NCBI RefSeq assembly: GCF_029867415.1
Contig: NW_026705324.1
Location: 248,001 to 312,000, forward strand
Direction of reading: 5' to 3'
Source of the DNA: Vicia villosa
Taxonomy: Eukaryota > Streptophyta > Magnoliopsida > Fabales > Fabaceae
DNA length: 64,000 bases
Part shown: positions 31,756 to 45,413 of the stretch, piece after piece
Layout of the letters: each line of letters starts with the position of its first letter
How positions within the stretch are numbered: the first letter of the stretch is position 1
Notes under the pieces: generated by a model
Seen by the model: the letters and a program-made list of their open reading frames with translations, nothing else
What the model was told of the DNA's origin: nothing
The model's database searches: none
Made by a program: the position numbers and the translations under genes

Positions 31756-34700
31756 TGTCGCACGCTCGCGAAAATAGACAGAGTCGCCACCAATATATTT
31801 ATCCCATAAGGGAAAGGAATATCAGAAAACCTATAATAAGGATAAGAACGAGGTCCTTCGACCAGAGATAGGGTACGGGAGTCGGTTACGCAAGGGGAAG
31901 GTACTAGCACCCCTCACGCCCATCGTACTCGATGGTATCCACCTATGTTTGTTGCTATCTAAAGGGTGTGTAAATCTAAAGCTTAATGCTAAGGGAATGC
32001 ATGCAAATGAAAGAAAAGAAACATGGGGAAAATAAGGATTATAAATAGTTGTGCTCGTTCAAGCCCCGCGACTTGATGCCTACGTATCCTTTTCAGGAAT
32101 CAGAGCGCCGTAGTTCGGCTCTTTAGTTTTTGTTTGTTTTTGTGTTTTTTAGTGGACGAAGTTACATTCGCACTCCGCTGCTCGACCTCTGGAGTCTTAA
32201 GCTGGGAATGGAGCGGAAATAACGTGTCCGATTAAAGAATGCCTCGGAGGCGAGATGAAGAAGAGATTTTGAACGTTTCGAGTGGAACCCTAAAGCAAGG
32301 GGGACTCGAGTTGCTCTTTGGTTTGTGTTTTTTAGAAGTTGGGAACTTACGCCTGAATGGAACCCTAAAGCAAGGGAGATCCAAGCACTCGAACGTTCCC
32401 TAAAGCAAGGGACGTTCAAGCTTCCATTCCCTTTTTAATGATTTTCACTTTTTTATTAATGTTTTTTTAGTGTTTTCTTTGTATTTTTTATGGGAAATTA
32501 AGTCAAGTATTTGTTAAGTGTTTTAAAGTTGAAAAGGAAAAGAAACTAGCCTAAGTATGAAGGGAATTTCTACCTAATGTTATCATGGTTTCTACCTAAG
32601 GTTAGGAATAAAAGAAATACATGAAAATTAAGGCAAAAATAAAAGTCAAGATGAGAATAATAGTGGCACAAAAAATGGTATACAAGCATGAGTGTTAAAC
32701 CAAAAATATAGTAAAACGAATTAAAAATACTACTATTTTTTTATATTGATTTTTATGGGAGAAATTGATTCAAGTAAAAGACTAAAAGCAAATAGCCTAA
32801 AACTAATGTTTTTTATGCACATTTTTATATGTAAAAAATTATGTATTAAAGTCTAAGAATGATAGGAAAAATTAGTTTTTATTTACTAAAAAGAAATGGT
32901 AAAAATCTAATTAAAACCTAAATTAAAGAATGATGTAAACAGGGGGTGCAAACTGAAAAAGATGGTGTGAAAAGCAATGAGCGCAGGGCCCAGCCAGGGA
33001 TAAGCCCACACAGGGTTTTTTTTTTTGTAATTGCTACAGAAAAGGAAAAACTGCGCCTGGGCCAAGAGGGGAGTGTAATCAGCAATGGCCCAGAAGTTAT
33101 GCTTTTGTATTGACTCAGAAAAAACAGTGTATGGGCCAGGGGGAGTGCGCTTAGCGATTTGGCCCAAGGGTTATCATTGTTTGATCCAATTATTGTTCAG
33201 ACTCTTTTTTTTTGCACACCCAAAAATGGTGGAAACGGGCCTTATGGGGGTGTAAGATGAAAAACAGCCCAAGAATATTGTTTGATTCAATTACTTGTTA
33301 TCAGATTTTGTTCATATTTTTTATTATTTCAATTTAATCCTACATTAAAATTCAATTAATCTTAATTAAAGAAACAAATTAATCTTAATTAAAAATTGAT
33401 AAAAGAAAAAAAGGGAATTAGGTTTTAGTTTAATGACGATTCGACTCCCTCCGTCTTCTCTCTCGCTCCCACCTCAAACGGCGCACGAATGGCAGCCCTC
33501 CTCCGGCGAGCGTTTTGAACACCGCCGTGAATCTCCTCTTGCAAACTCACTCTCTCCATCTCTCCATCGCTCGTCTCTCACCTCAGCTTTCAGTCTCTCA
33601 AAATCAGGCACTACACTATCCTAACAAAACCTAACTCTCTAATTGAATGCGGTTCAAGCATGCTTTTGAACAATAGCCATGGGAGAATGGTTCAAAGAAC
33701 CCAAGCCAACGCCACAGTGTCAAGCATAGGAGAAAGGGATGAAGACAGATAGGGCTCGGATGCATACCTGAAGCGCGAAGCGTAAATTGTTGAAGAAAAC
33801 CGGAGGGGAGGTAATAAGAGCTCCGAATGCGCAACAGATGAAGAAGTCGATGATTCAGGTAAACCTCTTCGCGAATCTTGCGTTTCCAATTGCTTCTACT
33901 TTGTCTTCTTCTTTTCGATTCTTGAGTTTTTGTTTTGATTGTTGTTTTCTGTGTGTATGCTACGATGATGATGATTGATAGATGCGATGAAGATTGAAGT
34001 GTTGATGGTGAAGATGATGCAGAAGGTTCAGAGAGAGAAGGATAAAGGTCCTGTTCAAAGTGATTACAGAGCTCCAAGTTTTATTGCAGGTTCTGAGTTT
34101 TTTTGTGCGATGAAGATAGAATCAAAGGGGATGAAGGTTGATGATTGAATGAAGAGGTGAAGGATTCTGAAGGTGAAGAACACTGGATCGGTGATGGTGA
34201 TGAAGGTGAAGTGAGTGAATGGTGGAGAAGAGGGATGATGCAGTGGTGTGAAGAAATGGTAGAGATGATGAATCAAGGAGAATGGTTGAAGGGAGTGGAG
34301 ATTGGTGAATGAATGGAAATGAAGGGGGCGATTGAAGAAATGGTGGAGAATGAGAGTGTTGGTGAATGATCAATGGAGAGAGTGAATAATGGTGAAGCTT
34401 TCTGAATTGGTGGTGATTCTGATTATATAGGTGAGTTTTCTTCTGGTTTCTATTGAATCTCTGATATCCTCTGTTTCTCATCCCCTCCTCTTTTCTGTTT
34501 TCAATTCTGTTTGTGATGGTTATCGTTTTCTGTTAGGGAATAACTGAATTCTGTTAGGGTTGGTTATTGATAGTTACAAAACTGTTTTGGTGGTTAGTTA
34601 GGTTGTAACTGAAAGTTAGTTTTGATGTTAGTTAGTTTAAAACAGAGTTAAGATCAGTTAGTTGCTGTGAATTCTGTTATAGCTGTTGGTAGTTAGGAGA

Positions 34701-36002
34701 TTGCCTCAGTTGTTAGAAAGTGGTTAGAGAACTGTTAGATTCAGTTTGACAATTATAGATGGTTATGTGTTGGGGATTCGGTTAGGGAATAAGAGGGAAA
34801 AGTTAGAAGTTATGGGAAGTTATATTGGTAAGCTGTTTGCAGGATATGTGGACTTGTAACATGACTTGAATATGTATGGTTAGAAAGATATTAATATATA
34901 TGGAATGGTTTGGCATTTGAATATTCCGGAATTGTGTTATTCTTGAAATTTTATGGACTGGTGTATGATTATTGGTAAATTAATGATGCAGACAGCAGGT
35001 TTTTTATATGCATAGCAGTACTCTTGAAAGCATGATTGATTTGGGTTTAGAAGACGAGGTCTAGAAGAACTGTACAATGCAGTAGCTGGTCTTAGTGTAA
35101 ATGAGAGTGGATTTTGCGGGACTGCTGTGGCGGATATTGGTGGCAATGGTCTTTGGAACGCGACGGTGGAAGCATGGAGATTCGTTTTGCATAGTTTTGG
35201 TTTATTTATTTGAAACATCATAGTGTAACTTTGGAAAGGTGATGAGGTGAAGAACAAATGCCTTGAAGATACATGGGTTTTTGCATTCAGTCCCCATTTT
35301 TACTCCACTTTGTAATGGACTTCTTGTTTGTAATTTAGAACTTGACCTGAAATGTTGTATATACTATTTTTTAGTAATGAAGCATTCTCCCTCATTTAAC
35401 TTTTCAAGTAACTTCTTGAATGATGGCATGAAATAAGTCCAAAGACAAGCAAACATGACTTTGATCGAAACTTAATTTTTCTTGTAGCTTTCTCAATGGA
35501 GCATTTGAATGAATTTGGATTATATAATAGGAATTTGGACTTTCCTCTTCACATTCCCAAATAAAATTTGAATAACTTCTTTTCCAAGCCATGGTCCAAG
35601 ATAAATCGTTCTTTAAGCAATCACCATAAGAATCTCAATCTCAAAAGGCTCGTCGTAGGTTAACGTCTTTATCCAAATGAATTCACTCAATATTGTACCA
35701 TAACCTATAATTCAAGCAGTGCACCAAATAATTACGTCCAAGTTCCATAAAAAAGATCTCCTTGATTAATAAATGAATAGTGAAACACCTAATCCAGTTG
35801 ATCTCAATAGAGACTTTGATGGATGCATTCATAGGGAAATAAACCCTGATTCAGTCGATGGCTTTGATCCACTACCACTAATTTAATGAACCAACATTAT
35901 TCTTAATGAATGCATGATGTGTTAATGACCTAATAGATGAGATTATGAGATACATAAGCCAACTAGAGATTAAATTAGGTGGGCAAATTTTGGGGTGCAA
36001 CA
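31756..36002 (-). repeat. 5' LTR of F
   Basis: This has the same length (4,247 bp) as the 3' LTR and, as far as I compared, the same sequence throughout. The promoter-like TATA box CTATATAATC is at 34421-34430, so transcription would start about 25-30 bases beyond it toward gag. Confidence 0.9.
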
Positions 36003-36007
36003 ACAGC

Positions 36008-39000
36008 GGAATCGCTTAAGAATGTATTCAATAAAATATCCTCGGTTAACTTATCATTTTGTTCAACCAAGATAACACAATTAAACAACAACATCATAAA
36101 TGACATAAATCGTTCCCCCCAGAGTGCTACGTATCAGAGCGACAACCGATTCGAGTAACGACAACTAAATCTTCATACTTGAATACCTGCACGTTACCAA
36201 TATAAAGGCAACGGCGAAACAAGAGAAAAGGGTGAGATATCAAATCATATAAGTGGGCATATGATAAATTGCATGCTAGGATTCAGACATATAAAATCAT
36301 CACATCACAAGTATCAATAGCTACTATACACATCATACTTCTACAGTTCATTAATCTCACATACTTTTCATCACACAACAAGTCATGATCATGTAAATAG
36401 TATCATCTAATAAATTTCACATATTCAAGTAAGCACAAAATTTAATAGTATAATACTCAAAAGATTCAATACTATTATCCCAAATATATACACAATCCAT
36501 CATTATCACATATTCACACGTTTAACCAATTATATATCAAAACATCACCAATTTCAATTATCACATCTCATGTACACATGACAATCACATAAATGCATAT
36601 ATTCAAACATCACTTAACCTCAATGTGACTCAATGCAAGACATGTGACTCTATGCATGTGGTACCCAATGTGGACCCAAAGTTCCACCGCTTCCGATTCA
36701 TATAGAATCTAGCCACGCTTCAGATCCGGACAAGATCAAAGCCACCAAATGTAAACATATAGTTTACCGCTTCCGATTCACTTTAGAATCTAAGCCTCGC
36801 TTATGTTTCAAAGCAAACCACCTTTGTTTCAAGGCATCCATGATATGAATGTATGTACAATGTTAATCAAACATATGCAATTAAGATCATCTCTACCATC
36901 TTAATATTTAGCATATCACAATAATTCAACTCGATGAATTATCCACCAATTGTACACAACATTCACAACACATACATATCATTCACATATAAAAGGTCAA
37001 TTAATCAATTACGATTTACAAAATCCAATTAACACTAGTAACCATACTATCTCATGTTAATTCTCATTTTGCCAATTATATATGAACATACACATTTAAA
37101 ATCAAGCAATTAATCATTAAAATTAATGCTATCCAACTACCCACAGAGAATCAATATCAAAACAACATCATTGACATAATAATATATATTTCTCAACATA
37201 CATATTCAATCAAAACACAATTACGGATAAATTCTCAAAATATAGTAATTTACCGACAAACCAAATAGTTAATTTAATTCCAATTTATATTCTAATCAAT
37301 TAAACACATTGAAATTAATTCAACTATTAATTTAATCAACCAATTAATAATCACACTATATTAATTTAATTCACTTCTATTTCTACTCCATTTCCAATTT
37401 TTTTAGCATTCTATTGCTCAAGACCATTTTTATTAAAAAGAATAACACGCTAGATTTCTAACGCCTCGAACGGAGACTCAAACGGAGTTACGGTTCAAAA
37501 GATATGAATTGTTAAAGTCCCAATAAAAAAACAAACACCGACGTTATACCTTGACAACTCTAAACATGTCAGAATTACTCAAAACAAATAAAAATATGAC
37601 TCTTAATAATTCAAAACAACTCTGACAACTTATTGTTGACTCTAACAACTCTATTGACAACTCTAACAACTCTATTGACAATTCTATTAAATTATTATAA
37701 TTCATTTATAAAGAATGTTTAAATAAAACACAATTTCGGTCGATTTGTAAATTATCACAATTTCAAGAAAATAACACCACCATGTTAATCTACTAATTTA
37801 ACTTAGCTACCACGTAAATTTTTATCAAGTTCCGAGCAACTAATTATACCGCTTGATTCGGCTATTTCGATCAAACGGGAATGTTTTGCATTTATTAATT
37901 CTATACTACACTCTTTCTATCTTACTCTTTCTAATTATATGTTGTTCTATTCATGTTACTGTTTCGTTATCCTACTACTCCAATCACATTCTAATACACA
38001 TTATAATTTATTTATTGCATCATATATTTCTTTAAAAATAATAGTACACAAAACATGAAACATGAAATATATGACACGTTTACAAAATCTATCTTAGAGA
38101 TGCAATTGCATTATTTAATTGGCATGACATGATACATCTTAAGTCCTTAGGCATGAGAACAGGAAAAGTGTGGGTAATAGCAAAGTGCTTGCTTAAGAAG
38201 ACTCATTCAGCTTTGCAACGAAACTAAAGTATTCTGTTGATTTGTTGGCATGTCATAAACACAAAATGAAAATGAGAAGAATGATTATGAAAATGGGGTC
38301 CCACACATGCCCTTGCCGCCTGTTATGGGCTTGTTATTGTAGGCCATCAAAGGCCAAATGCCACCCGTCAACCCTCATGCTCGCGGCAACATCCAATTTC
38401 TTACGCACAACATAACACCATATTTATTTCCAGAAAGCAATTTCAACAACAACCGTAAACTATTCAGCACAGCAATTCAATAACCTAAAATCCCTAATTT
38501 TCTTCAAACAACCCACCACGACATAAATTAAGGAAGGCAGTACATGTTATTCATGGTAAATTCTCTCTTTTCCAGCAACAATTAACACAAGCAAAAGCAA
38601 CAAATCTACACACCTAATTACCCACATACAATTGTTCATGAACCCCATTATAGGAAGAGAACCCCACCCTTACCTTATCAATGGAAGCAACTCAAAGGGT
38701 CTCTATTTGCATCTTCAATTTGGCACCATTGATGAAAATCTCCAAGCTTCTTCTTCTTCTCCATAGTCTTGCCTCTTTCTCCTCTATTCTTGTTTCTTTC
38801 ATTATGACAACTCTCCTCTTTCTAAATCTCTAAAACCCTAATATAAAACCAACTGGGCTTAGTGTTTAAATCCTCTCTTTATTTAATATCCTCCAAAATC
38901 AATTTAGGCCCAATAAGAGATATAACTCAAATAATCAATTATATCACTTATAATAATAATAATTCCTTCAATATAATAATTCCGACTTATAAATAATATT

Positions 39001-39152
39001 ATTCTTAATATTATTTTCTGACTATCCGACTTCGAATTATATAATTCCAAATACGCCCTTAAATAACACCGACAATCCAAATTCGACTAAATCAAATATT
39101 TAAATCCTTCAATAATTTAATTAACCAATTTAATTAAATTCGGGGTGTTACA
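36008..39152 (-). repeat. D LTR 2, right part (mosaic)
   Basis: Continuation of the middle LTR after F. From 36008 to about 37636 it shares LTR 3's variants against LTR 1 (CAACCAAG, TAACGACAAC, GTCAATTAATC, AATATAGTAA, GCTAGATTTC, ATTGTTGAC). From about 37916 to its end it shares LTR 1's variants against LTR 3 (CTCTTTCTATC, ACACGTTTAC, AACGAAAC, AACTGGGC, TTCGGGGTG). A single switch therefore lies between 37636 and 37916. Confidence 0.85.
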
Positions 39153-39168
39153 ACTCTCCCCCACTTAG
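39153..39168 (-). promoter_or_regulatory. Polypurine tract of D, second unit
   Basis: The minus strand reads CTAAGTGGGGGAGAGT next to LTR 2. It has one more G than the first unit's tract. Confidence 0.7.
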
Positions 39169-41090
39169 AATATTTTCGTCCTCGAAAATTGGCTCAACAC
39201 CATCCAAACACAAACCTCGTATCCAAATATCAATCTCTAAATCGCGCTTGGTAACACTTCGATCACTACCTCTTCGTCACAACAATGATTCTCATGAACA
39301 TAAACACATTACAGTTCTTACAAGTTTTGCAATAATCAACGACTCACTGCAGTATTTTGGCGCATCACACTTATTCCAACAGTCCATCAATCCAAATATC
39401 AATATAACTCATCTTTACCGACTTCTGGCATATAGTTTCTTACTCCCTCAAGCCTTACAACAACAGTGTCACCTAAGGCTTCCGCTGCTCAACTCTGATA
39501 ATTCTCTTTTAAGTCACCATTCTTGATAAAATTTCGTCCACTTATATGGTTCACAAACTCTCGATCCAATACAAACTTTCTTCAATACTCATCCCCACAT
39601 CGTTGTTTACTTGATAATTCCAATCTTTCACTTTGTGACACTCGCTTGCATAAAACGCACCACACCGATTGTTAATCTCATCTAATTCTAACTCAACCAT
39701 CCCTCTTACTAAGCTACACAAACTAATGGGCGACTATCTTCACAATAAAATATAGATATTCTTTCTACACTATTAAGACAACAAGACAAATCTATAACGT
39801 CCAACACGAGTTTCGTCTACCATTAACAATAGATTGAGGGTGATCAGTTCCCCAATTTTCCAATTAGTATCCGACAACCTTAGTGGAGTATAAATCGTTG
39901 TTACATCAAAATAACGTCCTTTCCGAATTTCCACTTAAATCCATTAACACGACGTAATCCAATGATTCACTTTATGTTTTTACAATTCCTACAACATCTT
40001 ACCTTATCAATCGATCTTGTCAATGAGACACCGACGTCCAAACATAATAAAAAAGTCTAATTCACAATCACTTAGCATCACACAATTTTTTTTTCTGAAC
40101 CGAAGTCATCCTCACGATAAAATGGCGATAGAAATTCCATACAGTCCTTTTATACACACCGCCACTTTTGGCATCCCAAATACGACTTCTATCATCCCTA
40201 AGTCTGAATTTTTCTTCGCTACTACTTCACCCTTCCTTAAAATTCATCAGTACTCGAACCATTTTAATACCGAACATCTCGTTCTCTCATCTTAATCATC
40301 AATAACAAGTTCTGCTTAACTTCACTTCAGAAATTTGCGGTAATAAGCATTCTTATTCAACAGGCTTAGACATTTCCATAAGGTAGAATACAACTTCACC
40401 TCTTTGTAGGCTCAAACGGTACGTCCAAATGATACTCGAAACCCAAGATACAAATCTCTGACATTATCCGAATTGTAAACATCGACATCAAGCATTGACA
40501 ATTTTTATGTTATCTCCTAAACTCCTCAAATAACTTCGACGACAAACTGCACCCCATCCCAACGTCATCGCGTCAAAATCAAATTTATTAGGGCTGCGGA
40601 AATCATTCTTATAATACACTTCATCTCGTTATCTTTCTGACGCTTCAAACAAAGTTCAAATCAGATATCCAAAACTCAAGCTACGCGCATTCTCGAGTTC
40701 CAACTCGGGTTTGCGATTCACAACACTTCACACATCGACTACGTTCATTAATCACTTATGCAAGTCTAACATAAAGTCTACCGCAACTTTATCACTTTAA
40801 CACTTGTCAAACACCGGCATCAGGCGCAAAGGTTAAACACACAGACAAGTTCTCAGTCCTCAACCGTGCTGAACATCGCCACTCAACATACTTGACCATC
40901 CCTTACAACAGAAACATCTTCAAGAAGTAAAACTTCTCCCCCACTTGTAATCAAACCAATCCCTACAACAAAGCAAACAAGTACTGACAGTGTTTCACAC
41001 ACATGTCGCGTACTAAGGAATAAAACACTGACATCATTCAACTGTCACACAACTCAACTGACTCGACAACTTGGCCGGACGGACCGACCT
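39169..41090 (-). other. Non-coding internal region of D, second unit
   Basis: Same length and nearly the same sequence as 19511-21432. No gag or pol motif in any frame. Confidence 0.75.
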
Positions 41091-41102
41091 GCTCTGATAC
41101 CA
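41091..41102 (-). promoter_or_regulatory. PBS of D, second unit (initiator-Met tRNA)
   Basis: GCTCTGATACCA again lies four bases from the start of LTR 3 at 41107. Confidence 0.85.
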
Positions 41103-41106
41103 CTAT

Positions 41107-44100
41107 TGTAACACCCCATTTCTACCCGACAAATATATATAAATCAGAGTTTTCAAAAATTTCTCAATAAACAAATGAGGCGTCACATAATAAAACAAAA
41201 CAAATCAACTCGTCGCATAAAGCGGATACATAGCACCTTTGAAACAGAATAACTTATTTTATTAAAACACAGCGGAATCGCTTAAGAATGTATTCAATAA
41301 AATATCCTCAGTTAACTTATCATTTTGTTCAACCAAGATAACACAATTAAACAACAACATCATAAATGACATAAATCGTTCCCCCCAGAGTGCTACGTAT
41401 CAGAGCGACAACCGATTCGAGTAACGACAACTAAATCTTCATACTTGAATACCTGCACGTTACCAATATAAAGGCAACGGCGAAACAAGAGAAAAGGGTG
41501 AGATATCAAATCATATAAGTGGGAATATGATAAATTGCATGCTAGGATTCAGACATATAAAATCATCACATCACAAGTATCAATAGCTACTATACACATC
41601 ATACTTCTACAGTTCATTAATCTCACATACTTTTCATCACACAACAAGTCATGATCATGTAAATAGTATCATCTAATAAATTTCACATATTCAAGTAAGC
41701 ACAAAATTTAATAGTATAATACTCAAAAGATTCAATACTATTATCCCAAATATATACACAATCCATCATTATCACATATTCACACGTTTAACCAATTATA
41801 TATCAAAACATCACCAATTTCAATTATCACATCTCATGTACACATGACAATCACATAAATGCATATATTCAAACATCACTTAACCTCAATGTGACTCAAT
41901 GCAAGACATGTGACTCTATGCATGTGGTACCCAATGTGGACCCAAAGTTCCACCGCTTCCGATTCATATAGAATCTAGCCACGCTTCAGATCCGGACAAG
42001 ATCAAAGCCACCAAATGTAAACATATAGTTTACCGCTTCCGATTCACTTTAGAATCTAAGCCTCGCTTATGTTTCAAAGCAAACCACCTTTGTTTCAAGG
42101 CATCCATGATATGAATGTATGTACAATGTTAATCAAACATATGCAATTAAGATCATCTCTACCATCTTAATATTTAGCATATCACAATAATTCAACTCGA
42201 TGAATTATCCACCAATTGTACACAACATTCACAACACATACATATCATTCACATATAAAAGGTCAATTAATCAATTACGATTTACAAAATCCAATTAACA
42301 CTAGTAACCATACTATCTCATGTTAATTCTCATTTTGCCAATTATATATGAACATACACATTTAAAATCAAGCAATTAATCATTAAAATTAATGCTATCC
42401 AACTACCCACAGAGAATCAATATCAAAACAACATCATTGACATAATAATATATATTTCTCAACATACATATTCAATCAAAACACAATTACGGATAAATTC
42501 TCAAAATATAGTAATTTACCGACAAACCAAATAGTTAATTTAATTCCAATTTATATTCTAATCAATTAAACACATTGAAATTAATTCAACTATTAATTTA
42601 ATCAACCAATTAATAATCACACTATATTAATTTAATTCACTTCTATTTCTACTCCATTTCCAATTTTTTTAGCATTCTATTGCTCAAGACCATTTTTATT
42701 AAAAAGAATAACACGCTAGATTTCTAACGCCTCGAACGGAGACTCAAACGGAGTTACGGTTCAAAAGATATGAATTGTTAAAGTCCCAATAAAAAAACAA
42801 ACACCGACGTTATACCTTGACAACTCTAAACATGTCAGAATTACTCAAAACAAATAAAAATATGACTCTTAATAATTCAAAACAACTCTGACAACTTATT
42901 GTTGACTCTAACAACTCTATTGACAACTCTAACAACTCTATTGACAATTCTATTAAATTATTATAATTCATTTATAAAGAATGTTTAAATAAAACACAAT
43001 TTCGGTCGATTTGTAAATTATCACAATTTCAACAAAATAACACCACCATGTTAATCTACTAATTTAACTTAGCTACCACGTAAATTTTTATCAAGTTCCG
43101 AGCAACTAATTATACCGCTTGATTCGGCTATTTCGATCAAACGGGAATGTTTTGCATTTATTAATTCTATACTACACTCTTGCTATCTTACTCTTTCTAA
43201 TTATATGTTGTTCTATTCATGTTACTGTTTCGTTATCCTACTACTCCAATCACATTCTAATACACATTATAATTTATTTATTGCATCATATATTTCTTTA
43301 AAAATAATAGTACACAAAACATGAAACATGAAATATATGACACATTTACAAAATCTATCTTAGAGATGCAATTGCATTATTTAATTGGCATGACATGATA
43401 CATCTTAAGTCCTTAGGCATGAGAACAGGAAAAGTGTGGGTAATAGCAAAGTGCTTGCTTAAGAAGACTCATTCAGCTTTGCAACGGAACTAAAGTATTC
43501 TGTTGATTTGTTGGCATGTCATAAACACAAAATGAAAATGAGAAGAATGATTATGAAAATGGGGTCCCACACATGCCCTTGCCGCCTGTTATGGGCTTGT
43601 TATTGTAGGCCATCAAAGGCCAAATGCCACCCGTCAACCCTCATGCTCGCGGCAACATCCAATTTCTTACGCACAACATAACACCATATTTATTTCCAGA
43701 AAGCAATTTCAACAACAACCGTAAACTATTCAGCACAGCAATTCAATAACCTAAAATCCCTAATTTTCTTCAAACAACCCACCACGACATAAATTAAGAA
43801 AGGCAGTACATGTTATTCATGGTAAATTCTCTCTTTTCCAGCAACAATTAACACAAGCAAAAGCAACAAATCTACACACCTAATTACCCACATACAATTG
43901 TTCATGAACCCCATTATAGGAAGAGAACCCCACCCTTACCTTATCAATGGAAGCAACTCAAAGGGTCTCTATTTGCATCTTCAATTTGGCACCATTGATG
44001 AAAATCTCCAAGCTTCTTCTTCTTCTCCATAGTCTTGCCTCTTTCTCCTCTATTCTTGTTTCTTTCATTATGACAACTCTCCTCTTTCTAAATCTCTAAA

Positions 44101-44415
44101 ACCCTAATATAAAACCAATTGGGCTTAGTGTTTAAATCCTCTCTTTATTTAATATCCTCCAAAATCAATTTAGGCCCAATAAGAGATATAACTCAAATAA
44201 TCAATTATATCACTTATAATAATAATTCCTTCAATATAATAATTCCGACTTATAAATAATATTATTCTTAATATTATTTTCTGACTATCCGACTTCAAAT
44301 TATATAATTCCAAATACGCCCTTCAATAACACCGACAATCCAAATTCGACTAAATCAAATATTTAAATCCTTCAATAATTTAATTAACCAATTTAATTAA
44401 ATTTGGGGTGTTACA
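41107..44415 (-). repeat. D LTR 3 (outer 5' LTR)
   Basis: A 3,309-bp copy, three bases shorter than the others because one ATA of a run near 44218 is missing. It has several private changes in its right half, including TTTGGGGTG at the very end. Confidence 0.9.
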
Positions 44416-44420
44416 GTATG
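44416..44420. repeat. Right target-site duplication of D (GTATG)
   Basis: Exact repeat of 16178-16182; it closes the tandem element. Confidence 0.85.
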
Positions 44421-44680
44421 GACCCTGAAAATATTTTACACTCGTCTTCTATCATTAATTTATGTTTAACAATAGAAAAGCATAAATAAATACTTACAAC
44501 AATTAGGAAAGATCTCTTAATGGTAGCATTTGTTTTCTCCTTCTCTTGGTACAAAACTATGCCTTAAACTCTAATTAGAACGTTAATGACTAAACATGAT
44601 TATTTTTTCTATTTATAAATAAAATTTTGATATCGTAGAATTGTGTCGCTCCCTAACTTAATCATGGGTGATTAGATGTT
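44421..44680. other. Non-coding sequence right of D
   Basis: AT-rich, with no recognised feature. It is the continuation of the DNA interrupted by D at 16182. Confidence 0.35.
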
Positions 44681-44965
44681 TTATTTGATTCCAAATTCAT
44701 GCATAAAGTTGAGATCGTGCTACAAGTGTTGGAAGCGCACTGATTTTGCATAGAATTCTAGCCCCAGGTCTTTAGCCACGGGCTGGATCTAACTGTTAAA
44801 ATTGGTGAGTTTGTGCTTTTTCAGCACCATGTGAATCTCTGGGTACTCATCTGGGCTCAGAGTGAAAGATCTCTCCTCAATGATCTTGCGATCTAGCAGA
44901 GTTTGAAATCACTCTTGATTCTCAATGGAGAAAAATCTCTTAGAATCATAAGAAGATGATGCCAT
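44681..44965 (-). pseudogene. Broken transposon-associated ORF
   Basis: The minus strand from the ATG at 44965 reads MASSSYDSKRFFSIENQE, then continues with RKIIEERSFTLSPDEYPEI and VLKKHKLTNFNS, and has at least three in-frame stops before TAA at 44681-44683. The start resembles the N-terminus of proteins annotated as putative plant transposon proteins in legumes; I cannot name the element type. It is non-functional, and its upstream side carries the palindrome repeats at 45120-45408. Confidence 0.5.
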
Positions 44966-45119
44966 ATCTTGTGACAAGTTGTTGGATTTGCAACTAAAAT
45001 CAGAAAGTCTAAGAAAAAGACGAAAAATACAGAGAAATGTGTATATACGAATTCAGGGCGTATGAGAGAATGTGAGAAATGACACGAAAATGGCAGGAAA
45101 ACAATAAATAGGTGGCGCA

Positions 45120-45408
45120 CATGGCTATACGGGTATGATACGCTACCTGGTAGGGCCATACGCGTATCATAGACCCCATATGCGTATAGACAGAGGAAAA
45201 ATTTAGGAAAAGAAATAGATCACGTACGGATACGCGTATGATCACATATGGTCTACTTCTAAAAAATTTACGTGACTTTTCAGATTCACATACGTGTATG
45301 TGCCCACCTCATACGCGTGTAGGCCGAGACTTGCTTTTTTTGAATTCTCATACGCGTATAGGAATTGCCCATACGCGAATGGCTAGAGACGTGGTAAAAT
45401 TGAACTCC
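45120..45408. repeat. Dispersed CATACGCGTATG palindromes
   Basis: Copies and near-copies of the 12-bp palindrome CATACGCGTATG occur near 45159, 45179, 45231, 45291, 45321, 45350 and 45371, about 20-60 bp apart. They lie upstream of the broken ORF at 44681-44965 and end where E's LTR begins. The style resembles the ACGCGT pairs in B's LTR, although the sequences are not otherwise related. Confidence 0.6.
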
Positions 45409-45413
45409 CATAC

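Larger units (their letters stand above)
21616..36002 (-). mobile_element. Ogre-like gag-only LTR retrotransposon F
   Basis: The 14,387-bp element has two 4,247-bp LTRs (21616-25862 and 31756-36002) that appear identical line by line at a constant offset of 10,140, and a perfect 5-bp target duplication ACAGC (21611-21615, 36003-36007). PBS and polypurine tract put it on the minus strand. The internal 5.9 kb holds one intact gag gene, no pol, a hairpin minisatellite and long untranslated regions. LTR length and the PBS TGGCGACTCTGCTGGGGA fit the Ogre group of legume Tat elements. Identical LTRs mean a recent insertion, so an autonomous relative must have supplied reverse transcriptase and integrase. 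Confidence 0.9.
16183..44415 (-). mobile_element. Tandem (three-LTR) retrotransposon derivative D
   Basis: The order is LTR (16183-19494), internal (19495-21448), LTR (21449-21615 plus 36008-39152), internal (39153-41106), LTR (41107-44415). The two internal regions are each 1,954 bp and the LTRs are 3,312, 3,312 and 3,309 bp. The middle LTR is split by element F. One 5-bp duplication (GTATG) flanks the whole, so this is one original insertion duplicated in place. PBS and polypurine tracts place it on the minus strand. LTR ends TGTAACACCCC/GGGGTGTTACA with an initiator-Met PBS suggest a chromovirus (Tekay-like) origin, but no gag or pol is present, so it is a large retrotransposon derivative. 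Confidence 0.9.

Noticed and set aside
16183..44415. Two separate D insertions side by side
   Set aside because: A shared middle LTR, a single GTATG pair at the outer ends and the mosaic middle LTR fit in-place duplication better.
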